Assembly: GCF_002965065.1 (NCBI RefSeq)
Contig: NZ_PTRE01000108.1
Coordinates: 1-34,821 of the forward strand
DNA from: Escherichia sp. MOD1-EC7003
GTDB taxonomy: Bacteria; Pseudomonadota; Gammaproteobacteria; Enterobacterales; Enterobacteriaceae
Direction of reading: 5' to 3'
DNA: 34,821 nt
The notes beneath the pieces are model-generated. The model saw nothing but the letters and a program-made list of their open reading frames with translations, searched no databases and was not told the origin of the DNA. The translations under genes and the position numbers were made by a program. Of this stretch, positions 17,543 to 28,061 are shown piece by piece (the stretch's first letter is position 1; each line of letters begins with the position of its first letter).

Positions 17543-18694
17543 ATGAAAAACAAATTACCGCCATTTATCGAGATTTACCGTGCTCTGATTGCCACACCTT
17601 CAATAAGCGCCACGGAAGAGGCACTCGACCAAAGCAATGCAGATTTAATCACTCTGCTGGCAGACTGGTTTAAAGATTTGGGCTTCAATGTGGAAGTGCA
17701 GCCTGTGCCAGGAACTCGCAACAAATTTAATATGCTGGCCAGTTGCGGACAGGGGGCTGGCGGCTTATTGCTGGCGGGGCATACCGATACGGTGCCGTTT
17801 GATGACGGTCGCTGGACGCGCGATCCGTTTACGCTGACAGAGCATGACGGCAAGCTTTACGGCTTAGGCACTGCCGACATGAAAGGTTTTTTTGCGTTTA
17901 TCCTTGATGCGCTACGCGATGTCGACGTCACGAAACTGAAAAAACCGCTCTACATTCTGGCGACTGCCGATGAAGAAACCAGTATGGCAGGAGCGCGTTA
18001 TTTTGCCGAAAATACCGCCCTGCGCCCGGATTGTGCCATCATTGGCGAACCGACGTCACTGCAACCGGTACGCGCGCACAAAGGCCATATCTCTAACGCC
18101 ATCCGTGTTCGGGGCCAATCGGGGCACTCCAGCGATCCGGCGCGCGGAGTTAACGCTATCGAACTGATGCACGACGCCATCGGGCATATTTTGCAATTGC
18201 GCGATAGCCTGAAAGAACGTTATCACTACGATGCGTTTACCGTGCCATACCCCACGCTCAACCTCGGGCATATTCACGGTGGCGATGCCTCTAACCGTAT
18301 TTGTGCTTGCTGTGAGTTGCATATGGATATTCGTCCGCTGCCAGGCATGACACTCAATGAACTTAATGGTTTGCTCAACGATGCACTGGCTCCGGTGAGC
18401 GAACGCTGGCCAGGTCGTCTGACGGTCGACGAGCTGCATCCACCGATCCCTGGCTATGAATGCCCGCCGAATCATCAACTGGTTGCAGTGGTTGAGAAAT
18501 TGCTCGGAGCAAAGACTGAAGTGGTGAACTACTGTACCGAAGCGCCGTTTATTCAAACGTTATGTCCGACGCTGGTACTGGGACCGGGTTCCATCAATCA
18601 AGCCCATCAGCCTGATGAATATCTGGAGACACGGTTTATCAAGCCCACCCGCGAACTGATCACCCAGGTGATTCACCATTTTTGCTGGCATTAA
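17543..18694 (+). CDS. argE: Acetylornithine deacetylase
   Basis: Removes acetate from N2-acetylornithine, giving ornithine. M20A-type metallopeptidase fold, 383 residues from the ATG at 17543 ([13 protein letters not shown]); an in-frame extension of 13 codons runs into the operator and is rejected. Metal and catalytic motifs: [13 protein letters not shown] (His80, Asp82), [21 protein letters not shown] (catalytic Glu) and GEPTSLQPV, with a C-terminal [15 protein letters not shown]. Divergent from argC. The change to Cys in LASCGQG differs from the K-12 sequence as I recall it; it is not a known catalytic position. Confidence 0.97.
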   Translation: MKNKLPPFIEIYRALIATPSISATEEALDQSNADLITLLADWFKDLGFNVEVQPVPGTRNKFNMLASCGQGAGGLLLAGHTDTVPFDDGRWTRDPFTLTEHDGKLYGLGTADMKGFFAFILDALRDVDVTKLKKPLYILATADEETSMAGARYFAENTALRPDCAIIGEPTSLQPVRAHKGHISNAIRVRGQSGHSSDPARGVNAIELMHDAIGHILQLRDSLKERYHYDAFTVPYPTLNLGHIHGGDASNRICACCELHMDIRPLPGMTLNELNGLLNDALAPVSERWPGRLTVDELHPPIPGYECPPNHQLVAVVEKLLGAKTEVVNYCTEAPFIQTLCPTLVLGPGSINQAHQPDEYLETRFIKPTRELITQVIHHFCWH

Positions 18695-18697
18695 AAC

Positions 18698-18747
18698 GTA
18701 GGCCAAACAATGTCGGATGCGATGCTTGCGCATCTTATCCGACCTAC
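18698..18747. repeat. REP element after argE
   Basis: Palindromic unit from GTAGGCC to GACCTAC with the core TGTCGGATGCG...TTATCCGACCTAC. It starts 4 bp after the argE stop, between argE and the ppc promoter. The inner GATGCGATGC / GCGCATC gives an additional hairpin. Likely an mRNA 3'-end stabiliser. Confidence 0.8.
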
Positions 18748-18870
18748 ACCTTTGGTGTTACTCGAGGCGATTTTTTAACATTCCCATAAGTTACGCTTAT
18801 TTAAAGCGTCGTGAATTTAATGGCGTAAATCCCTGCTATTTACTCGTTTGCTGAAGCGATTTCGCAGCAT

Positions 18871-18900
18871 TTGACGTCACCGCTTTTACGTGGCTTTATA
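18871..18900 (+). promoter_or_regulatory. Probable ppc promoter
   Basis: TTGACG (18871-18876) and TTTATA (18895-18900) are spaced 18 bp apart, 96 bp before the ppc ATG. The sequence follows the K-12 ppc upstream region as I recall it. The rest of the 18750-18995 interval shows no gene. Confidence 0.6.
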
Positions 18901-18995
18901 AAAGACGACGAAAAGCAAAGCCCGAGCATATTCGCGCCAATGCGACGTGAAGGATACAGGGCTATCAAACGATAAGATGGGGTGTCTGGGGTAAT

Positions 18996-21647
18996 ATGAA
19001 CGAACAATATTCCGCATTGCGTAGTAATGTCAGTATGCTCGGCAAAGTGCTGGGAGAAACCATCAAGGATGCGTTGGGAGAACACATTCTTGAACGTGTA
19101 GAAACTATACGTAAGTTGTCCAAATCTTCACGCGCTGGCAATGATGCTAACCGCCAGGAGTTGCTCACCACCTTACAAAATTTGTCGAACGACGAGCTGC
19201 TTCCCGTTGCGCGTGCGTTTAGTCAGTTCCTGAATCTGGCCAACACCGCCGAGCAATACCACAGCATTTCGCCGAAAGGCGAAGCTGCCAGCAACCCGGA
19301 AGTGATCGCCCGCACCCTACGTAAACTGAAAAACCAGCCAGAACTGAGCGAAGACACCATCAAAAAAGCAGTGGAGTCGCTGTCGCTGGAACTGGTCCTC
19401 ACTGCTCACCCAACCGAAATTACCCGTCGTACACTGATCCACAAAATGGTGGAAGTGAACGCCTGCTTAAAACAGCTCGACAACAAAGATATCGCCGACT
19501 ACGAACACAACCAGCTGATGCGCCGCCTGCGCCAGTTGATCGCCCAGTCATGGCATACCGATGAAATCCGTAAGCTGCGTCCAAGCCCGGTAGATGAAGC
19601 CAAATGGGGCTTTGCCGTAGTGGAAAACAGCCTGTGGCAAGGCGTGCCGAATTACCTGCGCGAACTGAACGAACAACTGGAAGAGAACCTCGGCTACAAA
19701 CTGCCCGTCGAGTTTGTTCCGGTGCGTTTTACCTCGTGGATGGGCGGTGACCGCGACGGCAACCCGAACGTCACTGCCGATATCACCCGCCACGTCCTGC
19801 TGCTCAGCCGCTGGAAAGCCACCGATCTGTTCCTGAAAGATATTCAGGTTCTGGTTTCTGAACTGTCGATGGTTGAAGCCACCCCTGAACTGCTGGCGCT
19901 GGTTGGCGAAGAAGGTGCCGCAGAACCGTATCGCTATCTAATGAAAAACCTGCGTTCCCGCCTGATGGCGACACAGGCATGGCTGGAAGCACGCCTGAAA
20001 GGTGAAGAACTGCCAAAACCAGAAGGTCTGCTAACGCAGAACGAAGAACTCTGGGAGCCGCTCTACGCTTGCTACCAGTCCCTTCAGGCGTGTGGCATGG
20101 GGATTATCGCCAACGGCGATCTGCTCGACACCCTGCGCCGCGTGAAATGTTTCGGCGTACCGCTGGTCCGTATTGATATCCGTCAGGAGAGCACCCGCCA
20201 TACCGAAGCGCTGGGCGAACTGACCCGCTACCTCGGTATTGGCGATTATGAAAGCTGGTCAGAGGCTGACAAACAGGCGTTCCTGATCCGCGAACTGAAC
20301 TCCAAACGTCCGCTTCTGCCACGCAACTGGCAACCAAGCGCCGAAACGCGCGAAGTGCTCGATACCTGCCAGGTGATTGCCGAAGCGCCGCAAGGTTCCA
20401 TTGCTGCCTACGTGATCTCGATGGCGAAAACGCCGTCCGACGTGCTGGCTGTCCACCTGCTGCTGAAAGAAGCGGGTATCGGGTTTGCGATGCCGGTTGC
20501 TCCGCTGTTTGAAACCCTCGATGACCTGAACAACGCCAACGATGTCATGACCCAGTTGCTGAATATCGACTGGTATCGCGGCCTGATTCAGGGCAAACAG
20601 ATGGTGATGATTGGCTATTCCGACTCAGCAAAAGATGCGGGCGTGATGGCAGCTTCCTGGGCGCAATATCAGGCACAGGATGCATTAATCAAAACCTGCG
20701 AAAAAGCGGGTATTGAACTGACGCTGTTCCACGGTCGTGGCGGCTCCATTGGTCGCGGCGGCGCACCTGCCCATGCGGCGCTGCTGTCACAACCACCAGG
20801 AAGCCTGAAAGGTGGCCTGCGCGTGACCGAACAGGGCGAGATGATCCGCTTTAAATATGGTCTGCCAGAAATCACCGTCAGCAGCCTGTCGCTGTACACC
20901 GGGGCGATTCTGGAAGCCAACCTGCTGCCACCGCCGGAACCGAAAGAAAGTTGGCGCCGCATAATGGATGAACTGTCGGTCATCTCGTGCAATCTCTACC
21001 GTGGCTACGTACGTGAAAACAAAGATTTTGTTCCTTACTTCCGCTCCGCTACACCGGAACAGGAACTGGGCAAACTGCCGTTGGGTTCACGTCCGGCGAA
21101 ACGTCGCCCGACCGGCGGCGTCGAGTCACTGCGTGCCATCCCGTGGATTTTCGCCTGGACGCAAAACCGCCTGATGCTTCCCGCCTGGCTGGGTGCAGGT
21201 ACGGCGCTGCAAAAAGTGGTCGAAGACGGCAAACAGAGCGAGCTGGAAGCCATGTGTCGCGACTGGCCATTCTTCTCGACGCGTCTCGGCATGCTGGAGA
21301 TGGTATTCGCCAAAGCAGACCTGTGGCTGGCAGAATACTATGATCAACGTCTGGTAGACAAAGCACTATGGCCGTTAGGTAAAGAGTTACGCAATCTGCA
21401 AAAAGAAGACATCAAAGTGGTGCTGGCGATTGCCAACGATTCCCACCTGATGGCCGATCTGCCGTGGATTGCGGAGTCTATTCAGCTACGAAATATTTAC
21501 ACCGACCCGCTGAACGTATTGCAGGCCGAGTTGCTGCACCGCTCCCGCCAGGCAGAAAAAGAAGGCCAGGAACCGGATCCTCGCGTCGAGCAAGCGTTAA
21601 TGGTCACTATTGCAGGGATTGCGGCAGGTATGCGTAATACCGGCTAA
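18996..21647 (+). CDS. ppc: Phosphoenolpyruvate carboxylase
   Basis: Anaplerotic enzyme fixing bicarbonate onto phosphoenolpyruvate to give oxaloacetate; tetrameric and cytoplasmic. The 883 residues equal K-12. The family signature [14 protein letters not shown] contains catalytic His138. The glycine-rich [16 protein letters not shown] and [16 protein letters not shown] are intact, and the C-terminus MRNTG is the allosteric-aspartate end. Single-gene unit with its own promoter and a strong terminator. No irregularities seen. Confidence 0.99.
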   Translation: MNEQYSALRSNVSMLGKVLGETIKDALGEHILERVETIRKLSKSSRAGNDANRQELLTTLQNLSNDELLPVARAFSQFLNLANTAEQYHSISPKGEAASNPEVIARTLRKLKNQPELSEDTIKKAVESLSLELVLTAHPTEITRRTLIHKMVEVNACLKQLDNKDIADYEHNQLMRRLRQLIAQSWHTDEIRKLRPSPVDEAKWGFAVVENSLWQGVPNYLRELNEQLEENLGYKLPVEFVPVRFTSWMGGDRDGNPNVTADITRHVLLLSRWKATDLFLKDIQVLVSELSMVEATPELLALVGEEGAAEPYRYLMKNLRSRLMATQAWLEARLKGEELPKPEGLLTQNEELWEPLYACYQSLQACGMGIIANGDLLDTLRRVKCFGVPLVRIDIRQESTRHTEALGELTRYLGIGDYESWSEADKQAFLIRELNSKRPLLPRNWQPSAETREVLDTCQVIAEAPQGSIAAYVISMAKTPSDVLAVHLLLKEAGIGFAMPVAPLFETLDDLNNANDVMTQLLNIDWYRGLIQGKQMVMIGYSDSAKDAGVMAASWAQYQAQDALIKTCEKAGIELTLFHGRGGSIGRGGAPAHAALLSQPPGSLKGGLRVTEQGEMIRFKYGLPEITVSSLSLYTGAILEANLLPPPEPKESWRRIMDELSVISCNLYRGYVRENKDFVPYFRSATPEQELGKLPLGSRPAKRRPTGGVESLRAIPWIFAWTQNRLMLPAWLGAGTALQKVVEDGKQSELEAMCRDWPFFSTRLGMLEMVFAKADLWLAEYYDQRLVDKALWPLGKELRNLQKEDIKVVLAIANDSHLMADLPWIAESIQLRNIYTDPLNVLQAELLHRSRQAEKEGQEPDPRVEQALMVTIAGIAAGMRNTG

Positions 21648-21664
21648 TCTTCCCTCTCCTGCAA

Positions 21665-21692
21665 ACCCTCGTGCTTTTGCGCGAGGGTTTTC
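21665..21692 (+). terminator. ppc intrinsic terminator
   Basis: Stem ACCCTCG / CGAGGGT (21665-21671 with 21682-21688), with inner GC pairs around TTTT, followed by a short T run. It is 17 bp after the ppc stop. Confidence 0.88.
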
Positions 21693-21830
21693 TGAAATAC
21701 TTCTGTTCTAACCCCCTCGTTTTCAATATATTTCTGTCTGCATTTTATTCAAATTCTGGATATCCCTTCAGATATCCTTAAGGAATTGTCATTACATTTG
21801 GCGATATTTTTTTCAAGACAGGTTCTTACT

Positions 21831-23564
21831 ATGCATTCCACAGAAGTCCAGGCTAAACCCCTTTTCAGCTTGAAAGCCCTGGGTTGGGCACTGCTCTATT
21901 TTTGGTTTTTCTCTACTCTGCTACAGGCCATTATTTACATCAGTGGCTATAGTGGCACCAACGGCATTCGCGACTCGCTGTTATTCAGTTCGCTATGGTT
22001 GATCCCGGTATTCCTCTTTCCGAAGCGGATTAAAATTATTGCCGCAGTGATCGGCGTGGTGCTATGGGCGGCCTCTCTGGCGGCGCTATGCTACTACGTC
22101 ATCTACGGTCAGGAATTCTCGCAGAGCGTTCTGTTTGTGATGTTTGAAACCAACACCAACGAAGCCAGCGAGTATTTAAGCCAGTATTTCAGCCTGAAGA
22201 TTGTGTTTATCGCACTGGCCTATACGGCGGTGGCAGTTCTGCTGTGGACACGCCTGCGCCCGGTCTATATTCCAAAGCCGTGGCGTTATGTTGTCTCTTT
22301 TGCCCTGCTTTATGGTTTGATTTTGCATCCGATCGCCATGAACACGCTTATCAAAAACAAGCCGTTTGAGAAAGCGTTGAATAACCTGGCATCACGCATG
22401 GAACCTGCCGCACCGTGGCAATTCCTGACTAGCTATTATCAGTATCGCCAGCAACTAAATTCGCTAACAAAGCTACTGAATGAAAATAATGCATTGCCGC
22501 CGCTGGCTAATTTTAAAGATGAATCAGGTAACGAACCGCGTACCTTAGTGATGGTGATTGGCGAGTCGACCCAGCGCGGACGCATGAGTCTGTACGGTTA
22601 TCCGCGTGAGACCACGCCAGAGCTGGATGCGCTGCATAAAACCGATCCGAATCTGACCGTGTTTAATAACGTGGTGACATCGCGTCCGTACACCATTGAA
22701 ATCCTGCAACAGGCACTGACTTTCGCCAACGAAAAGAACCCGGATCTGTACCTGACGCAGCCGTCGCTAATGAACATGATGAAACAGGCAGGTTATAAAA
22801 CCGTCTGGATCACCAATCAGCAGACAATGACCGCCCGCAACACCATGCTGACGGTATTTTCGCGCCAGACCGACAAGCAGTACTACATGAACCAGCAACG
22901 TACGCAGAGTGCACGTGAATACGACACCAATGTGCTGAAGCCGTTCCAGGAAGTGCTGAAGGACCCGGCGCCGAAGAAAATGATCATCGTTCATCTGCTG
23001 GGTACGCATATCAAATACAAATACCGCTACCCGGAAAATCAGGGCAAGTTTGATGGCAATACCGATCATGTTCCACCGGGATTAAGCGCAGAAGAGCTGG
23101 AGTCATATAACGATTATGACAATGCTAACTTGTATAACGATCATGTCGTTGCCAGCCTGATTAAAGACTTTAAAGCAGCAGACCCGAACGGATTCCTGGT
23201 TTATTTCTCTGACCACGGTGAAGAGGTTTACGACACGCCGCCGCACAAAACTCAGGGGCGTAATGAAGACAACCCGACGCGTCATATGTACACCATTCCG
23301 TTCCTGCTGTGGACGTCGGAAAAATGGCAAGCGACTCATCCGCGTGATTTCTCGCAGGATGTTGATCGTAAATACAGCCTGGCTGAACTAATCCACACCT
23401 GGTCAGATTTGGCGGGCTTATCTTACGACGGTTACGATCCAACCCGTTCAGTGGTGAATCCGCAGTTCAAAGAAACCACCCGCTGGATTGGTAATCCGTA
23501 TAAGAAAAATGCGTTGATTGATTACGACACGCTGCCGTATGGCGATCAGGTAGGTAATCAGTAA
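21831..23564 (+). CDS. eptC: LPS core phosphoethanolamine transferase
   Basis: Inner-membrane enzyme adding phosphoethanolamine to heptose I of the lipopolysaccharide core. The 577-residue form starting MHSTEVQAKP matches K-12 (YijP/CptA); an upstream in-frame ATG at 21786 is rejected. About five N-terminal membrane helices (about 17-38, 48-62, 68-91, 121-140, 152-170) precede a periplasmic alkaline-phosphatase-like sulfatase domain. The nucleophile is likely Thr247 in VIGESTQRGRMSLYGY. Zinc-site motifs HLLGTHIKYKYRYP, YFSDHGEEVYD and NPTRHMYTIPF follow. Monocistronic, bounded by the ppc terminator and a REP. Confidence 0.97.
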   Translation: MHSTEVQAKPLFSLKALGWALLYFWFFSTLLQAIIYISGYSGTNGIRDSLLFSSLWLIPVFLFPKRIKIIAAVIGVVLWAASLAALCYYVIYGQEFSQSVLFVMFETNTNEASEYLSQYFSLKIVFIALAYTAVAVLLWTRLRPVYIPKPWRYVVSFALLYGLILHPIAMNTLIKNKPFEKALNNLASRMEPAAPWQFLTSYYQYRQQLNSLTKLLNENNALPPLANFKDESGNEPRTLVMVIGESTQRGRMSLYGYPRETTPELDALHKTDPNLTVFNNVVTSRPYTIEILQQALTFANEKNPDLYLTQPSLMNMMKQAGYKTVWITNQQTMTARNTMLTVFSRQTDKQYYMNQQRTQSAREYDTNVLKPFQEVLKDPAPKKMIIVHLLGTHIKYKYRYPENQGKFDGNTDHVPPGLSAEELESYNDYDNANLYNDHVVASLIKDFKAADPNGFLVYFSDHGEEVYDTPPHKTQGRNEDNPTRHMYTIPFLLWTSEKWQATHPRDFSQDVDRKYSLAELIHTWSDLAGLSYDGYDPTRSVVNPQFKETTRWIGNPYKKNALIDYDTLPYGDQVGNQ

Positions 23565-23584
23565 TTATCAACCAGGAGCTATTT

Positions 23585-23618
<34 letters not shown>

Positions 23619-23639
23619 TGGGCTTTTGGATCTCCCATC

Positions 23640-23667
23640 AGGCCACACTTTTCAGGTGGCCTTTTTT
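23640..23667 (+). terminator. Intrinsic terminator between eptC and yijO
   Basis: Stem AGGCCAC / GTGGCCT (23640-23646 with 23656-23662) with a 9-nt loop and a following T run. It ends the eptC transcript, so yijO needs its own promoter in the following 50 bp or depends on readthrough. Confidence 0.85.
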
Positions 23668-23714
23668 CACAATGCCAGTTACTGTTTTCCCGTCTACATA
23701 CCGAAGGGAATTAC

Positions 23715-24566
23715 ATGTATCACGACGTCAGCTATCTGCTCTCCCGCCTGATAAACGGCCCGCTGTCCCTGCGCCAGATTTACTTTGCCAGCAGCAACGG
23801 CCTGGTCCCCGATCTCGCGTATCAGGTCGATTTTCCACGACTGGAAATTGTGCTGGAAGGTGAGTTTGTTGATACCGGCGCTGGCGCGACGTTAGTTCCC
23901 GGCGATGTGCTATACGTTCCCGCTGGCGGCTGGAATTTCCCACAATGGAAAACACCCGCTACCACCTTTAGCGTGCTGTTTGGCAAACAGCAACTCGGCT
24001 TCAGCGTCGTGCAATGGGATGGCAAACAATATCAAAATCTGGCGAAGCAACATGTCGCCCGACGCGGCCCACGCATTGGTTCTTTTCTGCTACAAACGCT
24101 CAATGAAATGCAAATGCAGCCACAGGAGCAGCAGACGGCAAGGCTTATCGTCACCAGCCTGCTTAGCCACTGCCGCGATTTGCTCGGCAGCCAAATCCAG
24201 ACCGCCTCACGCAGCCAGGCACTATTTGAAGCTGTTCGTGATTATATCGACGAACGCTATGCCTCCGCGCTTACCCGCGAATCTGTCGCACAGGCATTCT
24301 ATATTTCGCCAAATTACCTCTCGCACCTGTTTCAAAAAACGGGGGCCATTGGTTTTAACGAATATCTGAATCACACGCGACTGGAGCACGCTAAGACGTT
24401 ATTGAAAGGCTATGACCTGAAGGTAAAAGAAGTGGCGCACGCCTGCGGCTTTGTCGACAGCAACTACTTCTGCCGTCTGTTTCGTAAAAATACCGAACGC
24501 TCACCGTCGGAATATCGCCGGCAATACCACAGCCAACTGACAGAAAAACCGACTACTCCAGAATAA
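23715..24566 (+). CDS. yijO: AraC-family transcriptional regulator YijO
   Basis: 283 residues, same as K-12; targets are not established. The N-terminal half (about 1-150) looks like a cupin-type sensor (LVPGDVLYVPAGGWNFPQW). The C-terminal half (about 175-272) carries two helix-turn-helix motifs of the AraC type: ESVAQAFYISPNYLSHLFQ and VKEVAHACGFVDSNYFCRLF, followed by the GRSPSEYRR-like NTERSPSEYRRQY. It overlaps the end of frwD by 14 bp in the opposite direction. Its position beside the frw/pfl cluster makes it a candidate regulator of it, by location only. Confidence 0.95.
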   Translation: MYHDVSYLLSRLINGPLSLRQIYFASSNGLVPDLAYQVDFPRLEIVLEGEFVDTGAGATLVPGDVLYVPAGGWNFPQWKTPATTFSVLFGKQQLGFSVVQWDGKQYQNLAKQHVARRGPRIGSFLLQTLNEMQMQPQEQQTARLIVTSLLSHCRDLLGSQIQTASRSQALFEAVRDYIDERYASALTRESVAQAFYISPNYLSHLFQKTGAIGFNEYLNHTRLEHAKTLLKGYDLKVKEVAHACGFVDSNYFCRLFRKNTERSPSEYRRQYHSQLTEKPTTPE

Positions 24567-24894
24567 GATGGGTTTGCTGCGGCGCAGAAAGCACTTTGCG
24601 CACCGCGCTCATTACCCGCTGCGGCTCACGCAGAAAAGCGTAGATACTGCATTGCACGTAGCGACAATGTTCAAATCGCTCGGCACCGGCAAGCTCGATA
24701 TCCGTAATCAACAGCGCAACATCTGCCCGGTGGATATCCTCGTCCGCTAAACGATTCTCCGTTCCCAGCGCGCCCTGAGTTTCAATGCTGACTCCCCACT
24801 TCTCTAACAGGCACAACTTTTCCAGCCGTTCCGCAGCCATATAAGTATGCGCCACGCCACTGACGCAGGCGGTTACTGCCACCAGGTATGCCAT
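24553..24894 (-). CDS. frwD: Fructose-like PTS enzyme IIB component FrwD
   Basis: Phosphocarrier subunit of 113 residues. The phosphorylated cysteine lies in VTACVSGVAHTYMAAERL near the N-terminus, as in fructose-family IIB proteins, followed by the conserved ETQGALG. Second IIB of the cluster; it is less conserved than frwB and lies last in frwCB-pflDC-frwD, one base from the pflC stop. The substrate specificity of this PTS is unknown. Confidence 0.94.
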   Translation of the reverse strand: MAYLVAVTACVSGVAHTYMAAERLEKLCLLEKWGVSIETQGALGTENRLADEDIHRADVALLITDIELAGAERFEHCRYVQCSIYAFLREPQRVMSAVRKVLSAPQQTHLILE

Positions 24895-24895
24895 T

Positions 24896-25774
24896 TTAAC
24901 CTCCCACGGTAACCTGAAATCCGGCCCGTTCTGCCATTTCGCGCATCGTTGCTACATCAGCTGACGACGGCGAAGGCTCCTCTTTCATCGACCATGTTTT
25001 CCCCAGTAGGCGGTATTTCGGTTCGCCGTACTGATGAAACGGTAACAGATGGATCTGCCTGATATTCAGCGGGATCAGCACGTCCAGCGCCTGCTGCATA
25101 TTCTCCCGGCTGAGCGTGAAACCGGGGATCAGCGGCAAACGCGGGATCACGTTGACACCCTCACTCACCAGCAAACGCAGATTCTCCAGCACGCGTGGCA
25201 GGTTCATCTTCACCACATCCCGCGCCAGAAGCGCGTCCATAATTTTTAAATCGTACAACACTTCATCGCACAATTTCGCCAGCGGCAACAGTCGGCTTGC
25301 TGGCGCGTCTCCGGCAGTTTCAATGGCGCATGACACGCCCCACAGCCGCAGTCGCTGTAAAAAACGGGTAGCAAACTCTGCCTGCATTAACACTTCGCCG
25401 CCAGAAAGCGTGACGCCGCCGTCGGACGTGCGAAAGAAAATGTCATCTTTCATCACTTCCTGCTCCAGCGCGTCAAGGCTGATATCGCGACCAATCCGTT
25501 CAAACGCCCCGGAGGGACATTCATCCGCATCTTGCAAACATTTCGCGCAGTGCAGACATTTCGCCTCTCTGCGCACCGTCTGAATTTTGCCGGAGATCGA
25601 CTCCGGATTAGCACACCACGGGCAAAGATGCGGGCAGCCTTTAAAAAAGACCACCGTGCGGATGCCCTCGCCGTCATTTAGTGAGTAACGCTGAATATTG
25701 AAAATGCGCGCCACATCATCGCGGCGCGTTTCCACAACGTTACAACTGATGCGCTGTCCGGCGGATGATGTCAT
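24896..25774 (-). CDS. pflC: Glycyl-radical enzyme activase PflC (radical SAM)
   Basis: Radical S-adenosylmethionine enzyme that should install the glycyl radical on PflD. Starting at 25774 gives 292 residues (MTSSAGQRISCNVV), the K-12 length; the frame runs 37 codons further upstream inside pflD without family support. The radical SAM cluster motif CxxxCxxC is FFKGCPHLCPWCANPES. A ferredoxin-like insert with further cysteines (KCLHCAKCLQDADECP) follows, the layout of larger activases of the glycerol-dehydratase and choline-lyase type. GGVTLSGGEVLMQ is the SAM-binding GGE block. Its start lies 35 bp inside the 3' end of pflD. Confidence 0.94.
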   Translation of the reverse strand: MTSSAGQRISCNVVETRRDDVARIFNIQRYSLNDGEGIRTVVFFKGCPHLCPWCANPESISGKIQTVRREAKCLHCAKCLQDADECPSGAFERIGRDISLDALEQEVMKDDIFFRTSDGGVTLSGGEVLMQAEFATRFLQRLRLWGVSCAIETAGDAPASRLLPLAKLCDEVLYDLKIMDALLARDVVKMNLPRVLENLRLLVSEGVNVIPRLPLIPGFTLSRENMQQALDVLIPLNIRQIHLLPFHQYGEPKYRLLGKTWSMKEEPSPSSADVATMREMAERAGFQVTVGG

Positions 25775-28037
25775 CCTGGATCTCCTTCGACAGTTCGACA
25801 AAGAAGGCGCTGTATCCGGCAACGCGCACCACCAACCCGGCATAATCTTGTGGGCGCTTTTGCGCTTCCCGCAACGTGTCGGCATTCACCACGTTAAACT
25901 GAATATGCTGCAACTTAAGCTGGGTAAATGCCCGTAAGAAGTCGGCCAGTTTGCGTAATCCCGCTTCACCTTCCAGAGTCGCCGGAGTGAATTTCACGTT
26001 CAGCAACGTACCGTTAGAAAGTAGCGTGTTATCAAGCTTACTGACTGACTTCAGCACCGCCGTTGGTCCTTGTGCGTCCTGGCCCAGCATGGGCGACAGC
26101 CCACCGTCTGCCAGTTGTTCCCCGGCAAAACGACCATCTGGCGTCGCACCAACCACCGCGCCCAACGGGACGTGTGCAGAAACAGTATATGACCCCGGCG
26201 TAAAGTAGCCGCCGCGCGGATTTTGGTACTTTTCAACCTCTTTGCAGTAATGACGCAGCAATTCGGCGCTGATGTTATCCACTTCGTCGATATCATTACC
26301 GTATTTCTCGAAGCGGTTAATTAAGCGAGCACGGATTTTTTCGCCTTCTGGCGTTGCGAAGTTCGCTTTTAATACCGTCAATAACTCATCAAAACTTAAA
26401 CGCTGTTGATCAAAAACCATCCCTTTCAGGGCATGTAACGAATCGCTCAGGTTGGCGATACCAATCCCCTGCACGCCGGAGAAGTTATAACGCGCGCCGC
26501 TGTCAGTAATATCGCGGCCGTTTTCCAGGCAATCGCTGATGAACGAAGAGAGCAGCGGCACAGGTGCCCAATCACGGTGACCGATATCACAAATATTGCT
26601 GCCCTCAACCATCAGAGTGATGTAGTGGCTGATCTTGGCGCGGATCTGCTCCAGTAAACCTTCATAACTCAGCGCGGCATTGCCTTCATTCTCATGCAGG
26701 CAGATTTCCATCACTTTCAGCAGGTTAAACATCGCGATGTCATGCAAGCCATAGGTTCTGCCGGGAATAGATAATTCCACGCAACCCACTACAGAATAAT
26801 CGCGCGCATCTTCCAGCGAAACGCCACGGTTGAGGAACGCAGGCACCACCACTTCATCGTTGAAGATTTGCGGAATACCCGTGCCGAGGCGAATGGTTTC
26901 TGCGGTTTTCATCAGGAACGGCGTGTCGATCAAAGCGTTAGTACGCACGCCCAGGTTCGGTTGCGGCAACTGCACGCTCTGATAGGCATCGAGGCAGAGG
27001 AACGAAAGCACGTTCACCGCGCTACGTCCGTTCTCGGTTAACCCGCCGAGCAGTGCGGTATAGCCAGTCGGGAATCCCGCAAAATAACGCGCGCTGCTGG
27101 TGGAGCGCAACAGCACGATGTCGTTGCATTTCACCCATAAAGATTCGAGCAGCTCTTTCAGGAACGCCGGTCCTTCGCCCTGGGTTAAAGATGCCTGATA
27201 GAACGGCAACATATACTGGTCGAAGCGCCCCAACGACAGCGAGCTGGCGTTAGATTCGTATTGCAGAATGATGTTCATGTACCAGAATAACTGGCACGCC
27301 TGCCAGAACGTCTGCGGCTTATGTTCGGCGTTATGGCGGGAGATCTCCGCAATAGTCAGCAGTTCTTCGCGACGCTGGGCGTCCGGGCAGTTTGCCGCCA
27401 TCGTTTCGGCCAGTTCAGCGTAACGCAAAATGTGTTTCTGCGAGGCTTCCAGCAGTAACAGCGCTGCCTGATAAAAGTGATTCTCCGGCTGTTGCTGACA
27501 ATGTTGCTGCATCTGCGCCACCAGCTCACCCAGTCCGTGACTCAGCAGGCGCGGGTAATCAATAATAATGTGCCCCTGGCCTTTATCCGTCTGGTTGATG
27601 CTGAAAATCTGCGTGCTGGTCGCGGCTTTTACTTCATCCGTCATCTGCCCGTTAATGAAATCTTTCATCGAACGTTTTTCCCAGTACGGGAACAACTCTT
27701 CGCGGTAGATATGTTTATCTTCTTCGCTAATAGCGAAGCGGTCCTGCGGACGTGTCGGAAACTGGTCCAACTCTTTCAGCAACCAGTAAGGGTCCATTTC
27801 CGGCGACATAATCCCGGCGCGCGGTTTCACCGTGCGGTTACCGGCAATCAGTTCTTCATCACGAATCGAAATTTCAACATGTTCAAGGATATACGCTGTT
27901 GCTTTCGCCCGACGCAATATCACCGGTTCGCCTTCGGTTTGCCGATGGCTGGCGGTATAAAGCAGCGCACGCTCCAGCGAGATTTCACGGGTATTGGCAA
28001 ACAGTGCAGTTTTGAGGCGAGAGATACGATTCGTCAT
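25740..28037 (-). CDS. pflD: Glycyl-radical enzyme PflD
   Basis: 765-residue glycyl-radical enzyme, the same length as in K-12. The C-terminal radical motif is VRVAGYSAFFVELSKE, with Gly741 as the radical site. The active-site cysteine is Cys419 in VVGCVELSIPG. True pyruvate formate-lyases have two adjacent cysteines here; this protein has GCVE, the pattern of dehydratase and lyase members such as glycerol dehydratase or choline lyase. The 'formate acetyltransferase' name is therefore probably misleading. Cotranscribed with PTS components, so its substrate may be the imported compound or its breakdown product. Requires anaerobic conditions and PflC. Confidence 0.94.
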   Translation of the reverse strand: MTNRISRLKTALFANTREISLERALLYTASHRQTEGEPVILRRAKATAYILEHVEISIRDEELIAGNRTVKPRAGIMSPEMDPYWLLKELDQFPTRPQDRFAISEEDKHIYREELFPYWEKRSMKDFINGQMTDEVKAATSTQIFSINQTDKGQGHIIIDYPRLLSHGLGELVAQMQQHCQQQPENHFYQAALLLLEASQKHILRYAELAETMAANCPDAQRREELLTIAEISRHNAEHKPQTFWQACQLFWYMNIILQYESNASSLSLGRFDQYMLPFYQASLTQGEGPAFLKELLESLWVKCNDIVLLRSTSSARYFAGFPTGYTALLGGLTENGRSAVNVLSFLCLDAYQSVQLPQPNLGVRTNALIDTPFLMKTAETIRLGTGIPQIFNDEVVVPAFLNRGVSLEDARDYSVVGCVELSIPGRTYGLHDIAMFNLLKVMEICLHENEGNAALSYEGLLEQIRAKISHYITLMVEGSNICDIGHRDWAPVPLLSSFISDCLENGRDITDSGARYNFSGVQGIGIANLSDSLHALKGMVFDQQRLSFDELLTVLKANFATPEGEKIRARLINRFEKYGNDIDEVDNISAELLRHYCKEVEKYQNPRGGYFTPGSYTVSAHVPLGAVVGATPDGRFAGEQLADGGLSPMLGQDAQGPTAVLKSVSKLDNTLLSNGTLLNVKFTPATLEGEAGLRKLADFLRAFTQLKLQHIQFNVVNADTLREAQKRPQDYAGLVVRVAGYSAFFVELSKEIQDDIIRRTAHQL

Positions 28038-28061
28038 GAGGAACTCCTGTGGGAAAGCGAC

